From assembly GCA_902702965.1 (NCBI GenBank), contig CACRXP010000088.1, positions 364,536 to 428,535 on the forward strand: a stretch of 64,000 bases of DNA, read 5' to 3'. The DNA is from Spirometra erinaceieuropaei. Lineage: Eukaryota > Platyhelminthes > Cestoda > Diphyllobothriidea > Diphyllobothriidae. Below are positions 59,000 through 64,000 of this stretch, piece after piece. The notes below the pieces were generated by a model. That model did no database searches and had not been told where the DNA came from. It worked only from the letters and a program-made list of their open reading frames with translations. Position 1 is the stretch's first letter, and every line of letters starts with the position of its first letter. The position numbers and the translations under genes are program-made.

Positions 59000-60400
59000 A
59001 CCCTCTTTCCCAGGAGCAAGTGAATGAGCAAATACACATCGATGTGGCCATCAAAGGCAGTCGGTCTTTACCTCCAAAGCGTAGGAGGGGAGAGTTCATG
59101 AAACATACATGTAAATTCGCCACGAGGAAAGCGCTAGAGATCGCTGTCTTCAGACGTTTTCTTACCAGCTCACTTGCTGCGTCTCCTTGAAAAGGTTGTC
59201 TTATGAATTAGTTTTTCTTTTCTGCAATTGTCATGATGTGCTTCGCAGTGCGTTCCCTTATATTTCGTGGGGTATATCCCGCAGTTGCTGAAGTTCCGTC
59301 TCAACAGTCTCAGGAGAGCAGATACGTTGCACTCTAGCTGCCAATCCCTAGATCAGATTGCGTTTAATATTTAGGGGAACAAAACTGTGAAAATTAGTGC
59401 ATTGTCCCGTCCAGGTTTTCTTTCGGAATACCCTACGCTGGATAGAGCCATCCTCTTATCTGTACAGAGGAACATCGAGAAACGCGATTTCGTTGTATGC
59501 CTCAAACTCTGCAAGGAACTTTACTGAGGGGTGTACACAGTTAAACTCTTGGACCACGGCGTCTGTGTCGGTGGTAACATCCGTCAGGCAGAAAATATCG
59601 CAGAATGGCATTACCGACAAAGACAAGGGAGACTGGAATGGTCACTTCTGGCTTGTTAGCCGTCGTTAGCCAGTCATATCCAATCCCGAAGTGTGGAACG
59701 CCCGAGGTTCGAACGCGTGACCTGTTGGTTAGAAATCCACGATTCTGACCACTGGGCCACGAGCCCGTTGCCCTGTCGGTTTCGATCGGGAATATACAAT
59801 GGTAGGGGGCGCTCACCGATCGTTCTGACGGAACTCACTCGTTCCGTTGTGCCTTAAGGGCTCTCTCTCGAGCCCAACCAGCAGCCGCACAGCGACGCAT
59901 GATAAAGGCATAATGGCATTACCGACAAAGACAAGGGGACTGGAATGGCCATTTCTGGCTTATTAGCTGTCCTCAGCCAGTCATACCCAATCCCGAAGTG
60001 TGTGCGTTGGTAGAAAATATCGTCCATATACCGACTGTAGAAGTCGAGGTCATTAATAGTATCTTGAAAACTTGTCATCTCGCCCAGGAAAACATTTGCG
60101 AGGAACGCACCGAGAGGTGAGACTATCCCTACGCCGTCTATTTGCCTGTACAGCTGACCATTGAAGAGAAACTGGACGTTTTTCGTGCAACGTGTTAATA
60201 GTTCTTTTAACGCTTCCACTGGCATGCCCAACGGGTATTTCATGTCGCGGATAACGTCACTTATGAACCCTGTAACTTTGCATTTTTTCAACTTCTGTGT
60301 AACTCTTTTGGCCTTATGACGAGTTATCGAAAACACGTGTTTACCAAATTGACTTTTCAATTGCGACATGGGAATATTCGCAAAACTCTATCTGCCTAGT
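59000..60400 (-). mobile_element. PLE remnant 9, RT with catalytic YMDD, split by a SINE
   Basis: The minus strand reads KHVFSITRHKAKRVTQKL, FNGQLYRQIDGVGIVSPLGA, then SRYMDDIF (reverse transcriptase motif C). After a 411-bp insertion it continues LTDVTTDTDAVVQEFN, FEAYNEIAFLDVPLYR, a stop, VFRKKTWTGQ and NFHSFVPLNIKRNLI. The split and the in-frame stops make it non-functional. It belongs to a different PLE lineage from remnants 1-6. Confidence 0.88.
59601..60011 (-). mobile_element. tRNA-derived SINE inserted in PLE 9 (11-bp target duplication)
   Basis: AGAAAATATCG flanks the insert at 59590-59600 and 60012-60022. In minus orientation the order is tail module, core module, tRNA-like module, tail module. 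The tRNA-like part has box A TGGCCCAGTGG, the loop TTTCTAA (anticodon position TCT) and box B GTTCGAACC. The two tail modules (CCAGTCTCCCTTGTCTTTGT) make it a partial head-to-tail dimer. Confidence 0.85.
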
Positions 60401-60984
60401 GATATGAATCCTGACTAAGTGAAGTTCACAAGTATATTGCAACGGAAGCCTTCTCCACGGATTGTTTTGCACTGCGATTCCGCTCTCCCTCGGGTAACCA
60501 TTCTTCGAAGCTGTAATGTCTGACGAAACGGAACTATTTTCCTGCGTCTTTGCGATCTTTTCCTTCAGAAATTTAAACATGGCTACTAGTTAAACATAAG
60601 TAGACATAATCAAATGAATCTGTGATCGACACCCACGGCTATTGAGGTGCAACCTCCATGTCTATGATAAAGTGATCGAGTAAGAATTTCATTCTGTCGA
60701 ACCACCTAATTTGGAGGAGGAAACTCCCAGGGCCATGTTTAAGTCCGGGCAAACCTTAGTCGGCACTCCTCAGAAATGATACTTAACAAATTCTGAACAA
60801 AATGTGAGTAGTTCGCAGGTGCTACTTCGCTAGTATGAAGGTTAAAATTCTCATCAGGCCATCCCATCCAACGGAAATAACAGGGACGTTATGACATCAA
60901 TATAGGTATACTGTTTAGGTTACTTATTTTGCTAAAACCGCTAGCTGCAGTCCTATGAGGGATTAATTCCAACTTAATTACAAT

Positions 60985-61962
60985 AGCCGGTCTGTCTAAT
61001 GAAATGTAAAGCGAAATGTGGAAATGTGCTTTTTATTAAAAGTGAGTATTTAGGGGGTGCTGTAGTATTGATCATCCTGCAACATAGTTCCAATACATTT
61101 ACGTCGCGCTTAAACGCGGTCTTTTGAATGGGCTTCTTTCCGGCCGACAGCAAAAACCCGCGTACAGCAAAAAATGACTACTAATGTAGTATGAATTTTA
61201 TTCATTGGTTTTGATGTCTTTACAAATTCAGCTATACTTCACAGAAACACGCAAAAATTATTTCTCTTTGTAAGAATTTGATAGCAAACCGCATTTTCAA
61301 ATATTCTACTTGAAGAAAGCTTACCTTTCGTTTTGAAAAAACGTGCATTTATGAATTTTTTCAAGACCGGGAAATGTTTATTCATGGGGCATCTTATCCG
61401 TACATTCGCCTATTCTGCCTATGAAGTACATAAGATGGACTGTGTTCATTGCAACGTTCCATGAGTCCTGTTTAAGACCTTCTTAGTGACATATAGTAAT
61501 ATATTATTCTTCTTACTTGGAAAATTTGCAGCATGGAGTCCTGAAGCCCAAAACGCATGTGCAACTGCAGGTTGGGTTAAAAATGAAAAAATTAAAAACG
61601 CCTCAAATGCCAAAAGTTAACCTTTCTTTGGGTGAATTGCTTTAGAAAAATCCTATTAACTGCCAAATTGGCACAAGGCGGAAGATTTTGCGCATGTTTT
61701 CAGCAAACTATATCTGAGTTAGAAAGACCATCGAAAATTAATTGGGAAGTGTTTTACTATACATATGTAGCCACGTTTCACAGTTTGGCTTTGGTCGCCA
61801 CCTAAAAGAGGTCTGTCCAAAAGCCGGAATCTCATTGCGAGTGAAATGCCTTGGAATTATGCCGTATGCTTATTGATCTTACAAACCCACCCAAGTAAAT
61901 CTTTCTAGTCGAAAACACATCTTGAAATTTCCATCGATGTTTTAATTGTCATTACCCAATAT
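60985..61962. mobile_element. Foldback element copy N, old and diverged
   Basis: The order of arm motifs is kept (TCTAATGAAATGTAAAGCGA to the inverse near 61950), but similarity is low. Confidence 0.55.
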
Positions 61963-62586
61963 TGCGGTGCAGCACATTACCAAAGTATGCAGACTTCCAA
62001 CATGGATTGCACTTTAAGATTTATATTGTTAGCGAAATGAGCATAGTTAGGACCAATTCCAGGAGTCGGCGCAGAAAGATCAAAATTTTGCGGAGAAATA
62101 CAAAGCATGGCTTTCAAAAAGCGGTAGAAATTCGGAAATTCTCTACAACTCATGGCTATGCTCGAACTACATGTTGATTACTTGATTAGTCAAAATGCCC
62201 ACTATAACCATCGAAATGCATTTACTATCAGTCAGTACGACTGGCCGACGACGACGAAAATCAACTCGGTATGTGTACACTGTCAGGAGTCTAAATATCC
62301 TACCTATCTCAGTGATTATTGATCGCTAGGATGCCGTCAATGGCACCTCAATTGTGCGACGGTTTGACCTGCCTCGCGGATCATGCGCATTGTGTGTTTG
62401 CGAGCATCAGATTTTAGACGGCGGCAGCCGTAGGCGAAAGCGTAAAAAAGTCCAAAACCCCCGCTGTCCACACCACAGAACAGAGTTCGGTCAATTAATA
62501 ATGCGCACGGGCTCTAAAAATCGCGTGGATATGCTGTGCCATGATTCAGCAAACAGTCACAACCACCACCACCGCAACCACCACCA

Positions 62587-62774
62587 NNNNNNNNNNNNNN
62601 NNNNNNNNNNNNNNNNNNNNNNNNNNNNNNNNNNNNNNNNNNNNNNNNNNNNNNNNNNNNNNNNNNNNNNNNNNNNNNNNNNNNNNNNNNNNNNNNNNNN
62701 NNNNNNNNNNNNNNNNNNNNNNNNNNNNNNNNNNNNNNNNNNNNNNNNNNNNNNNNNNNNNNNNNNNNNNNNNN
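62587..62774. other. Assembly gap (188 N)
   Basis: A run of N that begins inside a CCA/CAC-rich microsatellite, probably the cause of the gap. Confidence 0.99.
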
Positions 62775-62914
62775 CCCTTTTCTGAAATTCTATTTTTTAG
62801 TAAAAAGCAATTGTGTTTTCTTTAGCAAATATTAATTTTTAAACCCAACTACGCTTATTATTTAGGAACGGTCGTACTGTTACCGCTGTAAGACTTTAAG
62901 GACGCAGTTTAGGC

Positions 62915-62982
62915 GGATTTTGCGTTATAGGGATTCTCTTATGGTACGTCGTGACATTTAATGAGTTGCCACATGTACTGTA
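62915..62982. mobile_element. Foldback element terminal fragment
   Basis: ACATTTAATGAGTTGCC, then ACATGTACTG and TA, is a right terminus. The rest of the copy is either lost or in the adjacent assembly gap. Confidence 0.5.
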
Positions 62983-63329
62983 TTAGTGCAGCGGCAACAA
63001 CAGTTTAGTCTGTTTTTCCTTCCAACATCGCGGATCATTACTCTACCAAAAATCTCTTTGAGCGCAAGACAAATAAGAAAATTCCAATGAAAGAAAAGCT
63101 TGATTTTGTGCTAGAAAATCACATCGAACAATCCACTGTTCACGATCTTGCTATTTTCAAGTCTGAGGTAATCAACAAAATACTGATCTTTTATACTTAT
63201 CATTCTTTTTTATTATTTCCCTTTTTCATGGGTTCCCTTTTTATTCACCCTTATCGTTAGCCCTACAAAAGCAGTTTACAACATATTCATTTTCCGAAAG
63301 TTTTGTTTTCAGAGAAAATCGATTACTCA

Positions 63330-64000
63330 TACAGTAGGTAAGCTAACTCATGAAACGTCAACCGAAATTTCGAATGTGTCTTTGTGTCGAAAAGATAAAC
63401 TAGGTACGGTTGTAAAACTTATCAGTGTACAGCGTAATTCAATAATGCTTTAGTTGTCTCAGGATGCCGGTTTTCAAATTAACTTCCTTCCGGCTGCATG
63501 GAGAAATTTAATTCTGTAAAACTGATCACATATGTGGCATTCATTTTTCCCTATGATTTTCAGTGACCTTGAAAATTCAATTATATATCACGGAAAACAT
63601 GCGCACAAATATTTAGGCTTTCGCTCATTTGGTAGAAAATTACGTCTTCTTTCAATTTTATGCTCAAATTAAGGATATTATTCGGTTTTCAAAAACTTTT
63701 TGAATTCAATCTGCCGTTAAACTTGCATTCAGGGTTTCCAAACTACAAACCGCATGTCTTCCGCCTACGGAATACCATCCATTTCTACACGAAATTAAGA
63801 GGAGACTATATAAGGTTTATAAAATTTAGCATTGGATTTGAGCCATATTGTTAACTTTATAAGTCACTTGCTAAATGCAGAGACATGACGTCTTATGAAC
63901 TGCCATTTCACGCTAAAAATCTCTTAATTGGAAACTTTTCAAAAGCCAAATTATACTCTTCCTCCGAGTACAAAATTGAAAGAAGACGCCATTTTCTACC
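63330..64000. mobile_element. Foldback element copy O, cut by the window end
   Basis: TA then CAGTAGGTAAGCTAACTCAT; a forward centre with GCATTCAGGGTTTCC. It continues beyond 64000. Confidence 0.82.

Noticed and set aside
59690..59770. Free-standing tRNA gene
   Set aside because: Boxes A and B are present, but the sequence recurs at 8640 and 18720 inside the same SINE, and the stems are imperfect; annotated as a SINE head instead.

Overview
This is a repeat-rich window of eukaryotic nuclear DNA, most probably from a flatworm; a tapeworm of the diphyllobothriid type is my guess. It holds two spliced host genes separated by very long spacers. One of the genes has 36-48 nt introns beside kilobase introns, a pattern known from flatworms. 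There are no operons, ribosome binding sites or prokaryotic features. Two assembly gaps (runs of N) lie at 21141-21413 and 62587-62774.

Host genes. (1) A chloride intracellular channel (CLIC/EXC-4 family) gene on the plus strand has two coding exons, 10658-11101 and 17696-18151. They are joined in phase 0 across a 6.6 kb intron, about half of which is foldback transposon DNA. (2) A myosin regulatory light chain gene on the minus strand has eight coding exons between 32549 and 26817 (194 residues). It includes a 27-nt Ala/Pro mini-exon with a decayed duplicate of itself in the next intron. A possible 3' terminal exon of an unknown gene (about 7064-7208, with a polyadenylation signal at 7258) is weakly supported.

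Mobile DNA makes up much of the rest. (a) A family of roughly 1 kb foldback elements with long inverted arms, CAGTAG...CTACTG ends and TA target duplications has about 15 copies or fragments. (b) Penelope-like retroelement (PLE) remnants, with reverse transcriptase and/or GIY-YIG parts, lie at 36.7-40.4, 44.0-46.5, 52.8-54.9 and 58.4-60.4 kb. Many are accompanied by a hammerhead-ribozyme-like motif. (c) A tRNA-derived SINE family occurs in several arrangements; two copies sit inside PLE coding sequence with recognisable target-site duplications. (d) A young but internally deleted Ty3/gypsy LTR element (40429-43278) has a perfect 5-bp target duplication. (e) There are also smaller inverted-repeat elements, local duplications, degenerate telomere-like (TAACCC) arrays and trinucleotide microsatellites.

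Region by region: 1-4.66 kb is unassigned; 4.66-10.6 kb is repeats; 10.6-18.2 kb is the CLIC gene; 18.2-26.8 kb is repeats and spacer; 26.8-32.6 kb is the light chain gene; 32.6-36.6 kb is SINE and foldback elements; 36.6-46.6 kb is nested PLE and gypsy; 46.6-52.8 kb is mostly unassigned; 52.8-60.4 kb is PLE, microsatellite, a tandem duplication and a foldback element; 60.6-64 kb is foldback copies. All calls come from reading the sequence by eye; identities were not computed.
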